A DNA stretch of 8,267 nucleotides, taken from assembly GCA_012514445.1 (NCBI GenBank), contig JAAZAI010000545.1, forward strand, positions 1-8,267, in the 5' to 3' direction. The stretch comes from Lentisphaerota bacterium. GTDB lineage: Bacteria > Verrucomicrobiota > Kiritimatiellia > RFP12 > UBA3636. Of this stretch, positions 1 through 6,603 are shown piece after piece. Below the pieces are notes generated by a model, which was given only the letters and a program-made list of their open reading frames with translations, was not told the origin of the DNA and made no database searches. Position 1 is the stretch's first letter, and each line of letters opens with the position of its first letter. The position numbers and the translations under genes are program-made.

Positions 1-80
1 GGGGGCGCCCACCCAGGACTCTCCGCAGGCGCGGAGGCGGGCGCCACAGGGGGCGCCCACCCAGGACTCTCCGCAGGCGC
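1..80. repeat. Perfect 32-bp direct repeat, 48-bp period, in frame with the exporter
   Basis: Bases 1-32 and 49-80 are identical over 32 positions. The array may continue left of the window. The period is a multiple of three and both copies are read in the exporter frame as GGAHPGLSAG followed by Gly/Ala-rich residues. Each copy contains the 8-bp palindrome GGGCGCCC (3-10 and 51-58). I saw no other copy in the window. Confidence 0.85.
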
Positions 81-1809
81 TGGGGCAGCCGCAGGCGCAG
101 AGCGGAGTCCTGGGGGCGCGCCCCGCGTGGCGCGCTCCGCCGAGCCGGCGCCGCTCGACGGCGTCACGGGAGCCCTCGCCAAGCGCTTCCTGCCGCAGGA
201 GGATCTGGAGCGGCTCGAGCGCATGGGCATCGGCGCGCTGCTCGCGATGTGCGGTGCGCTGATGGTCGTCATCATCCTCAATTCGCTGGCGGTCTTCGCG
301 AGCATCTACTATCTGCAATGGGTCGGTCAGCGCGTCGTGATGGATCTGCGCGTGAAGCTCTTCGCCCACCTCCAGCAGCTCTCCCTGGGCTTCTACAACT
401 CGTCGAGCTCCGGCGACATGATCTCGCGCGCCGTCGCGGACACGCAGCTGCTCCAGCACACCGTCACGTCCGTCGTCACCGACATGATCCGGCAGCCGGT
501 CATGCTCGTCATGGTGCTGGGCTACATCCTCCTCACCGAATGGCGTCTGGCGCTCTTCTCGCTGGTGCTCTTCCCGACCGTCGTCGTCCCCATCGTCCTG
601 ATCGGCCGGCGCCTGCGCCGCATCAGCCGCGAAGGCCAGCGCCAGCTCGCGCTGCTGACCTCGGTGATGAAGGAGTCCCTCGACGGCGTCGCCGTCGTCA
701 AGGCCTTCGGACAGGAGGCGCGCGAGGAGGCGCGTTTCGCGAGCCAATGCCGCCGCTTCTTCCGCCAGATGGTCAACGCCACGAAGGCCAAGGCGCTCAA
801 CGATCCGATCACCCACATCGTGGGCGGTCTCGGCGGCATCGGCGTGCTGGTCTACGCCATGGCCGTGCAGATGCCCATCATGAACTGCGTCATCTTCGCC
901 TGCGCGATCTGGGCGCTCTACGAGCCCGTCAAGAAGATCGGCCGCATCAGCATGGAGATCCAGCAGAGCTCCGCCGCCGCCGACCGCGTCTTCGAGATCC
1001 TCGACACGCCGATCGCCGTGGGCGACGCGCCCGGCGCCGTGCCGCTCGCCGGCCCTCTGGAGACGCTCGAGTTCCGGGACGTCGCGTTCCGCTACGGCGA
1101 GCGCAAGGTCTTCGATCGGCTCAACCTGACCATCCGGGCGGGCGAGAGTCTCGCCGTCGTCGGCCCCTCGGGCGGCGGCAAGACCACGATCGTGAGCCTC
1201 ATCCTGCGCTTCTTCGACCCCGAGGCGGGCGCGCTGCTGCGCAACGGCGAGGACGTCCGGTCCTTCACGATCGAGTCCCTGCGCGGGACCATCGGCTTGG
1301 TTATGCAGGACACGTTCCTCTTCAACGCGACGATCGCCGAGAACATCGCCTACGGCTGCCCCGACGCCTCGCGCGAACGCGTCGAGCACGCCGCGCGCCT
1401 CGCCCACGCGCACGAGTTCATCCTCGACAAGCCCCAGGGCTACGACACCGTCGTCGGGGAGCGCGGCGTCTCCCTCTCCGGCGGACAGAAGCAGCGCATC
1501 GCCATCGCCCGCGCGCTGCTGCGCAACCCCTCCATGCTGATCCTCGACGAGGCCACGAGCGCGCTGGACACCGAGTCCGAGCGCATCGTCCAGGCCGCCA
1601 TCGACGAGCTGATGGGCCGCATGACCGTGATCGTCATCGCCCACCGCCTCTCCACCATCGCCAAATGCGACCACGTCGCCGTGATCGCGGGGGGCGGAGT
1701 CGCCGAGTACGGGACCCAGGCCGAGCTGCTCGCCCGCGACGGCATCTTCAGCCGCCTTCACCGGATGCAGTACGGCGCCGCGTCCGGCGCGGGGTCCTGC
1801 GGCGCCTAG
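1..1809 (+). CDS. MsbA-like ABC exporter (lipid A-core flippase type), 5' end cut off by window
   Basis: Half-size ABC exporter, membrane domain fused to ATPase, that probably flips lipid A-core or a similar lipid across the inner membrane as a homodimer. Counting from the GTG at 127 as residue 1, membrane segments lie near 34-62, 120-137, 139-160, 228-248 and 250-266. The ATPase domain has Walker A GPSGGGKT (346-353), Q-loop Q394, signature LSGGQ (450-454), Walker B LILDE (471-475) and H-loop H506, so it looks catalytically intact. The segment at 34-62 aligns with TM2 of E. coli MsbA and the NDPI stretch at 225-228 matches its SDPI, so TM1 is missing. The frame has no stop from base 1, so I annotate it from the window edge. 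GTG127 has no convincing ribosome site and is probably internal. An LpxL-type acyltransferase gene follows after 19 nt, supporting a lipid A role, though a multidrug exporter of the same fold is not excluded. Confidence 0.85.
   Translation, partial: GGAHPGLSAGAEAGATGGAHPGLSAGAGAAAGAERSPGGAPRVARSAEPAPLDGVTGALAKRFLPQEDLERLERMGIGALLAMCGALMVVIILNSLAVFASIYYLQWVGQRVVMDLRVKLFAHLQQLSLGFYNSSSSGDMISRAVADTQLLQHTVTSVVTDMIRQPVMLVMVLGYILLTEWRLALFSLVLFPTVVVPIVLIGRRLRRISREGQRQLALLTSVMKESLDGVAVVKAFGQEAREEARFASQCRRFFRQMVNATKAKALNDPITHIVGGLGGIGVLVYAMAVQMPIMNCVIFACAIWALYEPVKKIGRISMEIQQSSAAADRVFEILDTPIAVGDAPGAVPLAGPLETLEFRDVAFRYGERKVFDRLNLTIRAGESLAVVGPSGGGKTTIVSLILRFFDPEAGALLRNGEDVRSFTIESLRGTIGLVMQDTFLFNATIAENIAYGCPDASRERVEHAARLAHAHEFILDKPQGYDTVVGERGVSLSGGQKQRIAIARALLRNPSMLILDEATSALDTESERIVQAAIDELMGRMTVIVIAHRLSTIAKCDHVAVIAGGGVAEYGTQAELLARDGIFSRLHRMQYGAASGAGSCGA
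60..114. repeat. Imperfect inverted copy of the repeat core; long potential hairpin
   Basis: Bases 60-68 (CCCAGGACT) are the reverse complement of 106-114 (AGTCCTGGG), and 71-74 (CCGC) of 102-105 (GCGG). This gives 13 paired bases with a 2-nt bulge (69-70) and a 27-nt loop. The same CCCAGGACT core occurs at 12-20. Just downstream, 113-124 is a perfect 12-bp palindrome, GGGGCGCGCCCC. It lies inside the open exporter frame, so a folded repeat element inserted in frame is more likely than a terminator; there is no T-run. Confidence 0.7.
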
Positions 1810-1818
1810 CGCCGCGGC

Positions 1819-1824
1819 AGGAGG
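1819..1824 (+). promoter_or_regulatory. Shine-Dalgarno AGGAGG for the LpxL-family gene
   Basis: A full-consensus AGGAGG sits 4 nt before the ATG at 1829. The spacing is slightly short but the match is complete, and it fixes the start of the acyltransferase. Confidence 0.8.
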
Positions 1825-1828
1825 CGCC

Positions 1829-2845
1829 ATGAAGCCGAGCCGAGACAATCCGTTCCCGCCCGACCGCACCCCGAGCGCCTCTCAGCGGTTCCGCCGCGCA
1901 CTGCTGCCGCCGGTCGAGGCCGTCGCGCTCTGGCTGCCTTCGCACCTCGTCCCGCGCCTCTCCCGCCGCGCCGTGCGCCGCCTCGCGCGCGCCCTCGGCG
2001 CCGCGATGGCGCGCATCCCCAGCGGCGCACGCCGCGTCGCGCGGGCGAACCTCGACGTCGTCTACGGCGCCACGAAGTCGCCGGAGGAGAAGCGCGCAAT
2101 CCTCCGCGCGGCGTTCGACCACGCGGCCCTCGTCCTCCTCGACTACTTCTGGTTCTCCCGCCACACCGCCGAACGCGTCGCGCGTCATTGTGCCCCCGCC
2201 GACGAGGCGATGTCGCGCTGGATCGACGGCCGATTCCCCGGTATCCTCGTCACGGCGCACCTCGGCAACTGGGAGCTGGGCGGGCAGTACATCGCCTTGC
2301 GCGGGCGTTCGATGTGGAGCGTCTACCGTCCCATCGGCACGAACCGGACGCTCATGCCGCTGCTGAAGTTCCGCCAGGCCACCGGCCAGCACGTGATCGC
2401 CCGCGAGGGCGCGATGATGGGGATGATGCGCGCGCTCCGCCAGAACAGCCTCGTGGCGATCCTTCTCGACCAGCACACCGATCCCTCCGACGGCGGATTC
2501 TACCTCGATTTCTTCGGGCTGCCCGCCGCCTTCTCCAACGCCGCGGGCCATATCGCCCACCGCCTCAAGGTGCCCGTCGGCCTCGTCGGCGTCGTGCACG
2601 ACGCCGACGAGGACCGCTACCGTCTCGCCATCTACGACGAAATCACCTCGGAGGAGGCCGCCGCCCTCGCGCCCAAGGCGATCACCGCCCGCATCGTCGC
2701 GGGGCTCGAGCGGATGATCCTCGCCAACCCCGGGCAATGGCTTTGGGTCTATCGGCGCTGGAAACGCTGGCCTCTGGGCGACGATCCCGCGCGGTTTCCG
2801 TTCTACGCGGTCGTCGACCGGTCGGTCGCCGACCATCCGCAATGA
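1829..2845 (+). CDS. LpxL/HtrB-family lipid A acyltransferase
   Basis: Predicted inner-membrane lysophospholipid acyltransferase that adds a secondary acyl chain from an acyl carrier to a lipid A precursor on the cytoplasmic face. The 338-residue protein is a little longer than E. coli LpxL. It has a moderately hydrophobic N-terminal stretch (about 25-42) followed by a very Arg-rich segment. The catalytic HX4E motif is HLGNWE (H144, E149). Other family blocks are VYRP (165-168), LLDQHTDPSDGG (212-223) with the following DFFG (227-230), and PGQWLWVYRRWKRWP (301-315). The ATG is supported by AGGAGG just upstream. It lies 19 nt after the MsbA-like exporter and overlaps hemW by 4 nt, so acylation and export of the lipid are probably encoded in one operon. 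Which acyl position it serves (LpxL, LpxM or LpxP type) cannot be told from sequence alone. Confidence 0.9.
   Translation: MKPSRDNPFPPDRTPSASQRFRRALLPPVEAVALWLPSHLVPRLSRRAVRRLARALGAAMARIPSGARRVARANLDVVYGATKSPEEKRAILRAAFDHAALVLLDYFWFSRHTAERVARHCAPADEAMSRWIDGRFPGILVTAHLGNWELGGQYIALRGRSMWSVYRPIGTNRTLMPLLKFRQATGQHVIAREGAMMGMMRALRQNSLVAILLDQHTDPSDGGFYLDFFGLPAAFSNAAGHIAHRLKVPVGLVGVVHDADEDRYRLAIYDEITSEEAAALAPKAITARIVAGLERMILANPGQWLWVYRRWKRWPLGDDPARFPFYAVVDRSVADHPQ
2820..2845 (+). promoter_or_regulatory. Hairpin plus ATGA overlap at the hemW start (translational coupling)
   Basis: GGTCGG (2820-2825) and CCGACC (2829-2834) can form a 6-bp stem with a 3-nt loop, 7 nt before the hemW ATG at 2842. It overlaps an alternative palindrome, CGACCGGTCG (2815-2824). 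The acyltransferase stop TGA (2843-2845) overlaps the hemW ATG, and no Shine-Dalgarno is visible. Together this suggests hemW is translated by re-initiation after the upstream gene. Confidence 0.45.
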
Positions 2846-3936
2846 ACCTCTACGTCCACGTGCCCTTCTGCGTCTCGAAGTGCCGCTACTGCGCCTTCCA
2901 CTCGGAAACCGGGGCGTCGGCCGAAGCCCTCGCCGCCTTTCCCCGGCTGATCGGCCGCGAAGGCGCGCTGCGCGCGCCGGGGGCGCGCCCGACGACGCTC
3001 TATCTCGGCGGCGGCACGCCGTCGAGCCTCGGCCCCGACGGTCTGCGCGCGCTGGCCGCCGCGCTGCCCGCGTTGGCGGACGGCGCGGAGTTCACGGTCG
3101 AACTCAACCCCGCCGACGTCGACGCCCCGCTCGCCGAGGCGCTGCGCGCCGCGGGCGTCACTCGCGTGAGCCTCGGCGCGCAGACGTTCGATCCCGCCGC
3201 GCTTCGTTTCCTCGGGCGCCGGCACACGGTGGCCGACACGCTCGCGGCGGCGTCCGCACTCCGCCACGCGGGCTTCGACAACGTGTCGCTCGACCTCATC
3301 GCCGCTGTTCCCGGCTGCTGCGGCGCGTCCTTCCGGCGTTCGCTCGTGCAGGCGATCGCGCTCGAACCGCGACATCTCTCGGTATATGCGCTGACGGTGG
3401 AGGAGGGGACGCCGCTCGCGGCGGACGTCCGCGCCGGGCGCGTGAAGATGCCTGCGGACGACGAAACGCTCGATGCGCTGGCCGAGGCGGAGGCGGCGCT
3501 GGCCCGCGCGGGGTACGCGCGCTATGAAATCTCCAACTACGCGCTGCCCGGCTTCGAATGCCGCCACAACCTCGCCGTGTGGCATGGCGAGGACTACATC
3601 GGCCTCGGCCCCGCGGCCGCCTCGCGCCTGGGGCTCGTGCGCCGGACGAACGCGCCCGATCTCAGCGCCTGGGCGTCGGCGCTCGACGCGGGCCGCCCGC
3701 CGCCGGCGGACGAGGAGTCCCTGTCTCCGGAGGATGACGAGCACGAACGGTTCGTCACGGGGTTCCGTCTTGCCGCGGGCGTGCGTCCGAACCCTGCCAC
3801 GGCGACGGGGCGCGCACGGCTGGCGGTCTGCGAGAAGCTGACGAGCCAGGGGCTTCTGGCGGCGTTGCCGGGAGGCGCCTACGCGCTCACGCCGCGCGGC
3901 CGCGAAGTGGCCGACGCGGTCATGGCGGAGCTGTGA
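2842..3936 (+). CDS. hemW: HemW-type radical SAM protein (heme chaperone family)
   Basis: A 364-residue radical SAM protein of the HemW family (formerly called HemN-like oxygen-independent coproporphyrinogen oxidase), thought to bind heme and deliver it to respiratory enzymes. The cluster motif is C10-x3-C14-x2-C17 followed by A-F, the HemW pattern rather than HemN's CxC. GGGTPS (57-62), the ELNP segment (88-91), LGAQTFDPAALRFLGRRH (111-128) and YEISNYA (228-234) are typical of the family. The open frame runs far upstream, but the first family residues (MNLYVHVPFC) begin at ATG 2842. Two family positions differ: the HNxxYW motif reads HNLAVW (242-247) and the usual AHS after GLGP reads AAS (259-261). 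A Cys pair (159-160) replaces the usual QT after PG. It is the third gene of the probable exporter-acyltransferase operon. Its stop abuts the stop of the convergent Na/Pi gene. Confidence 0.9.
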   Translation: MNLYVHVPFCVSKCRYCAFHSETGASAEALAAFPRLIGREGALRAPGARPTTLYLGGGTPSSLGPDGLRALAAALPALADGAEFTVELNPADVDAPLAEALRAAGVTRVSLGAQTFDPAALRFLGRRHTVADTLAAASALRHAGFDNVSLDLIAAVPGCCGASFRRSLVQAIALEPRHLSVYALTVEEGTPLAADVRAGRVKMPADDETLDALAEAEAALARAGYARYEISNYALPGFECRHNLAVWHGEDYIGLGPAAASRLGLVRRTNAPDLSAWASALDAGRPPPADEESLSPEDDEHERFVTGFRLAAGVRPNPATATGRARLAVCEKLTSQGLLAALPGGAYALTPRGREVADAVMAEL

Positions 3937-5610
3937 TCAGCCCTGGAGCGTTTCGGCGACGTTGAGCAGGTGGTCGTTGGCGCGGCGGAAGGCGATGACG
4001 ATGTCGGAGTAGACGAGGCTCTTGACCGGCGCGATGCAGGTGACGGCGAGGCGCTGCATGTGGCAGTCGCGATAGTGCTTCGCGACGGTGTCGATCTCCT
4101 TGTTGCGCACGGTCGCCTCGGCCACGCGGGCCTTGCTGCCCTCCTTGACGATGTCGATGATCTGGACGCAGTAGCCTCGAACCTGGACGCAGAGGTCCTT
4201 GACTTCGGCCATCGCGACATCGGTGAGCTCCTCGCCGGCGTTGCGGATCTTGAGGTAGGCCTTGAGCGCGTTGCGGATGTGGTCGCTCACGGACTCGAAC
4301 TCGTCCGCCTGCTTGATCTCGCGGCGGGCGGAGACGGCGACCTCGTGCGAGACGTTGTCGTGGAGCAGCGAGCTGACGTATTCGGCGATCTCCATCTGGG
4401 CGACGTCCAGGTTCTCCTCGCCCCGGAAGATGGCCTCCTCGATCTCGGCGCTGCGACCAGAGTTGAGGATCTGCTGCAGATCGTCGCACATCTCCAGGCA
4501 GAAGTCGCCCATGCGCAGGATCTCCTTCTTGGCCTGCTCCAGGGCGATGGGCGCCTGGTTGAGGAGGCGCTTGTCCAGATACTTGGGCTTGTAGGCTTCG
4601 CTCTTCGCCTCGCTCTTGCGGACGGGGACGAGGAACGTGACGAAGGCGGCGAGCGCCTTCATGAAGGGGAAGAAGATGATCGTGCAGCTCACGTTGAAGA
4701 CGGTGTGGACGCAGGCGATGGCCACCGTGAAGTCCTTCAAGGCCAGCGTGCCGGTCTTGTTCTGTGTGATCCAGAGGGCCATCTTCTCGGTGAACTCGAT
4801 GAAGGGCGTATGCACCAACGTGACGCAGAGCACCCCGAAGACGTTGAACAAGGTGTGCGCGAGGCTGGCGCGGATCGCGGCGCGGGACGCGCCGATGCAG
4901 GCCAGCGCCGCCGTGATGGTGGTGCCGATGTTGGAGCCCAGAATGATGGCCACGGATGTCGGAAAATCCAGCACGCCGTTGACCGCGAGGCTCATGACGA
5001 TGACGATCACGGCGGCGGAGGACTGCACGATGGCGGTGACGACGGTGCCGACCAGGACGGACTTGATGAATCCCGGCGTGCTGCCGGCCTCGAAGAGCGC
5101 CAGCGCGTTGCGCAGCGAGGGGTTGGATTGGAGCGGCTTGAAGCCGTCCGACATCAGCTCCAGGCCGAAGAAGAGCATGCCCAGCCCCAGAACCGCCATG
5201 CCGATGAAGCGGGTCCGCTCCTTCTTGGCGAACAAGTACACTATCGCCGAGGCGCCGATGATCATCGCGCCGTACTTCGAGACCGCCGGCAGCGTCAGAA
5301 TCCAAAGCGACAGCGTCGTGCCGATGTTCGCGCCGAAGATGACGCCGATCGCCTGCATCAGCGTCATCAGGCCGCTGTTGACGAACCCGACGACCATGAC
5401 GGTGGTGGCGGAACTGGACTGGATGATGCAGGTCACGCCGATGCCGACGAGAATGCCGACGAGCCTCTTGTCGGTGACGGCGTGGATCCAGCGGTTGAGT
5501 TTGCTGCCTGCGAGCGCCTGCATGCCGTCCGAAAGGAGCTTCATTCCGAGAAGGAAGATGCCGAGGCCTCCGAGGACGGTCTGGGTCATTTCCGCTGCTT
5601 GTGCTGTCAT
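3937..5610 (-). CDS. Na/Pi cotransporter family protein with PhoU-like C-terminal domain
   Basis: Predicted inner-membrane sodium-coupled phosphate transporter of the PNaS/NptA-YjbB type, 557 residues from ATG 5610. The membrane part (about 11-317) has the two inverted-repeat halves expected of the family, each with a QSS motif (QSSS at 64-67, QSSA at 196-199) followed by a glycine motif (GANIGTT at 93-99, GSNIGTT at 225-231). Residues from about 350 to the end are helical and charged, matching a PhoU-like domain. This fused layout is standard for bacterial members such as E. coli YjbB (about 540 residues). A longer frame from a TTG at 5697 exists, but its N-terminus would span the promoter-like sequence. 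The ATG has AGGA 7 nt upstream and a hydrophobic start soon after. Direction of transport (uptake or efflux) is not shown by sequence. It stands alone on the minus strand and converges on hemW. Confidence 0.92.
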   Translation of the reverse strand: MTAQAAEMTQTVLGGLGIFLLGMKLLSDGMQALAGSKLNRWIHAVTDKRLVGILVGIGVTCIIQSSSATTVMVVGFVNSGLMTLMQAIGVIFGANIGTTLSLWILTLPAVSKYGAMIIGASAIVYLFAKKERTRFIGMAVLGLGMLFFGLELMSDGFKPLQSNPSLRNALALFEAGSTPGFIKSVLVGTVVTAIVQSSAAVIVIVMSLAVNGVLDFPTSVAIILGSNIGTTITAALACIGASRAAIRASLAHTLFNVFGVLCVTLVHTPFIEFTEKMALWITQNKTGTLALKDFTVAIACVHTVFNVSCTIIFFPFMKALAAFVTFLVPVRKSEAKSEAYKPKYLDKRLLNQAPIALEQAKKEILRMGDFCLEMCDDLQQILNSGRSAEIEEAIFRGEENLDVAQMEIAEYVSSLLHDNVSHEVAVSARREIKQADEFESVSDHIRNALKAYLKIRNAGEELTDVAMAEVKDLCVQVRGYCVQIIDIVKEGSKARVAEATVRNKEIDTVAKHYRDCHMQRLAVTCIAPVKSLVYSDIVIAFRRANDHLLNVAETLQG

Positions 5611-5617
5611 TGCCGAA

Positions 5618-5626
5618 TCCTGCTCC
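5618..5626 (-). promoter_or_regulatory. Ribosome binding site for the Na/Pi gene
   Basis: On the minus strand GGAGCAGGA ends 7 nt before the ATG at 5610. It decides for this start over the upstream TTG (5697), which has no such site. Confidence 0.6.
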
Positions 5627-5660
5627 GCGTGTGTTGTCGATGATTGATGTTTTGATCGAA

Positions 5661-5689
5661 ATTTTACCGAAAACGACGCTTGAAGTCCA
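5661..5689 (-). promoter_or_regulatory. Sigma70-like promoter for the Na/Pi gene
   Basis: On the minus strand, TGGACT (5689-5684, 4 of 6 to TTGACA) is followed after 17 nt by TAAAAT (5666-5661, 5 of 6 to TATAAT). The stretch is clearly more AT-rich than the surrounding coding DNA. It would give a leader of about 45 nt before the ATG at 5610. Confidence 0.5.
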
Positions 5690-5713
5690 CCGTGCAATTT
5701 GCAAGAATGATTG

Positions 5714-5752
5714 CGGTTGACATCGGGCAGGCGATGCCGATAGACTCAACCG
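5714..5752. promoter_or_regulatory. 7-bp inverted repeat spanning the rightward promoter; operator candidate
   Basis: CGGTTGA (5714-5720) and TCAACCG (5746-5752) are exact reverse complements with start positions 32 bp apart, close to three helical turns. One arm overlaps the -35 hexamer and the other lies just after the -10. A second nested pair, ATGCCG (5734-5739) and CGGCAT (5751-5756), overlaps the right arm. The arrangement could bind a dimeric repressor. No regulator gene is visible in the window. Confidence 0.35.
5717..5744 (+). promoter_or_regulatory. Sigma70-like promoter for the isomerase/binding-protein genes
   Basis: A perfect TTGACA (5717-5722) is followed after 16 nt by GATAGA (5739-5744, 3 of 6 to TATAAT), or after 17 nt by ATAGAC. 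The -10 is weak, which fits an activatable or repressible promoter. Transcription would begin near 5751, leaving about 70 nt of leader before ATG 5822. In that leader I see only the ribosome site and no recognisable riboswitch. Confidence 0.5.
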
Positions 5753-5808
5753 GCATTGGCGAAGCGCGTGTGCGTCAGGCGCCGTTTTGATTTTCAAGGT
5801 CGTGCAGC

Positions 5809-5814
5809 GGAGGA
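5809..5814 (+). promoter_or_regulatory. Shine-Dalgarno GGAGGA for the isomerase gene
   Basis: GGAGGA lies 7 nt before ATG 5822, an ideal spacing. It argues against the in-frame TTG at 5756, whose extra 22 residues do not look like this family. Confidence 0.8.
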
Positions 5815-5821
5815 TTTCACC

Positions 5822-6580
5822 ATGTCGAGCAAGATTCCCGTCGGAGTTCAGTTGTGGTCGGTCAACAAGGATGTCGCGCGGGATCTTCCCGGGACGCTCC
5901 AGGCCATCGCCAAGATGGGGTACCAGGGCGTCGAGACCGCCGGCCTCGGCAACACGCCGCCGAAAGACTGGCTCAAGCTGCTCAAGGACTTCGGCCTTGG
6001 CGTCGCCGGCGCCCATGTCGGACTCGACGCGCTCCTGGGCGACGCCTTCCAGGCGACGCTCGATGCCTATGGCGAAATCGGCTGCCGCCGGTTCAACGTG
6101 CCGTCCCTCGCGGGCAAGTACACGGGCGGCCTCGACGGGTACCGCCGCGCCTGCGCCGCGATCAACGAGGCCGCCGCGCGCGCCAAGGCGGCGGGATGCT
6201 CCGTGGGCTACCACAACCACGACTTCGAATTCCGCTTCGTCGAAAACCGAGTCCCCTTCGCGCTGATGCTCGACTGCCTGACCTCCGATGTCGAGATCCA
6301 GTTCGACATGGGCTGGGTCTATCGCGCGGGCGCCGACGGCGCGGCCTACGTGCGGGCGCAGCCGGGGCGCATCAAGACGATCCACATCAAGGCGTTCAAA
6401 CGCGACGACGCGGCGGCGCTGGTGGGCGAGGACTCCGTGCCCTGGGCGGCGGTCTTCGAGGCCTGCGAGACCGTCGGCGGCACCGAGTGGTACATCGTGG
6501 AGCACGAGGACTACGGATCGCTCACCCCGATGCAATGCATCGAAGGCTGCCTGCGCAACCTCCGGGCCATGGGCAAGTAG
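5822..6580 (+). CDS. Sugar phosphate isomerase/epimerase, TIM-barrel (AP endonuclease 2 / xylose isomerase-like)
   Basis: A 252-residue single-domain TIM-barrel protein of the PF01261 type, predicted cytoplasmic, with an aldose/ketose or keto-sugar isomerase or epimerase activity. Family landmarks are VGVQLWSV at the first strand (7-14), MGYQGVE (32-38), GYHNHDFEF (129-137), FDMGW (161-165), IKTIHIK (184-190) and WYIVEHED (223-230). By analogy with related metal-dependent epimerases, E136, D162, H188 and E227 are candidate metal ligands, with H131 and H133 nearby; this is inferred from motif position. There is no signal peptide. Start ATG 5822 is set by the ribosome site. The gene opens the rightward transcription unit and the next gene begins 23 nt after its stop. 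The specific sugar cannot be named, because this family covers many substrates and is often mis-annotated. Confidence 0.87.
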   Translation: MSSKIPVGVQLWSVNKDVARDLPGTLQAIAKMGYQGVETAGLGNTPPKDWLKLLKDFGLGVAGAHVGLDALLGDAFQATLDAYGEIGCRRFNVPSLAGKYTGGLDGYRRACAAINEAAARAKAAGCSVGYHNHDFEFRFVENRVPFALMLDCLTSDVEIQFDMGWVYRAGADGAAYVRAQPGRIKTIHIKAFKRDDAAALVGEDSVPWAAVFEACETVGGTEWYIVEHEDYGSLTPMQCIEGCLRNLRAMGK

Positions 6581-6603
6581 GTATAACTGAAATCGTCTGC
6601 CCA

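Noticed and set aside
249..1832. A 527-codon frame overlapping the ABC exporter in another plus frame
   Set aside because: Arg/His/Pro-rich shadow frame; the exporter frame carries every expected ATPase motif.
1748..3744. Minus-strand frames of 364 and 313 codons opposite the acyltransferase and hemW genes
   Set aside because: Both are antisense to strong plus-strand genes; compositions are Arg/Gly/Glu-rich without motifs, and no ribosome site was seen.
3929..3942. GCTG-TGAT-CAGC at the convergent junction as a terminator
   Set aside because: The stem is only 4 bp, with no T-run on either strand.
3970..5643. Long plus-strand frames (557 and 343 codons) opposite the Na/Pi gene
   Set aside because: They are exact antisense shadows. 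The translations show Asp/Gly/His-rich or Ser/Thr/Met-rich composition and no family motif, while the minus-strand frame has all the Na/Pi motifs.
5611..5697. TTG-initiated N-terminal extension of the Na/Pi protein
   Set aside because: It would begin upstream of the promoter candidate and has no ribosome site; ATG 5610 has both a site and a typical start.
5756..5821. TTG-initiated N-terminal extension of the isomerase
   Set aside because: The extra 22 residues do not resemble the family, the TTG lies next to the expected transcription start, and the GGAGGA site points to ATG 5822.
6582..6587. TATAAC as a -10 for a separate promoter of the binding-protein gene
   Set aside because: No -35-like hexamer is found 16-18 bp upstream, which is isomerase coding sequence.
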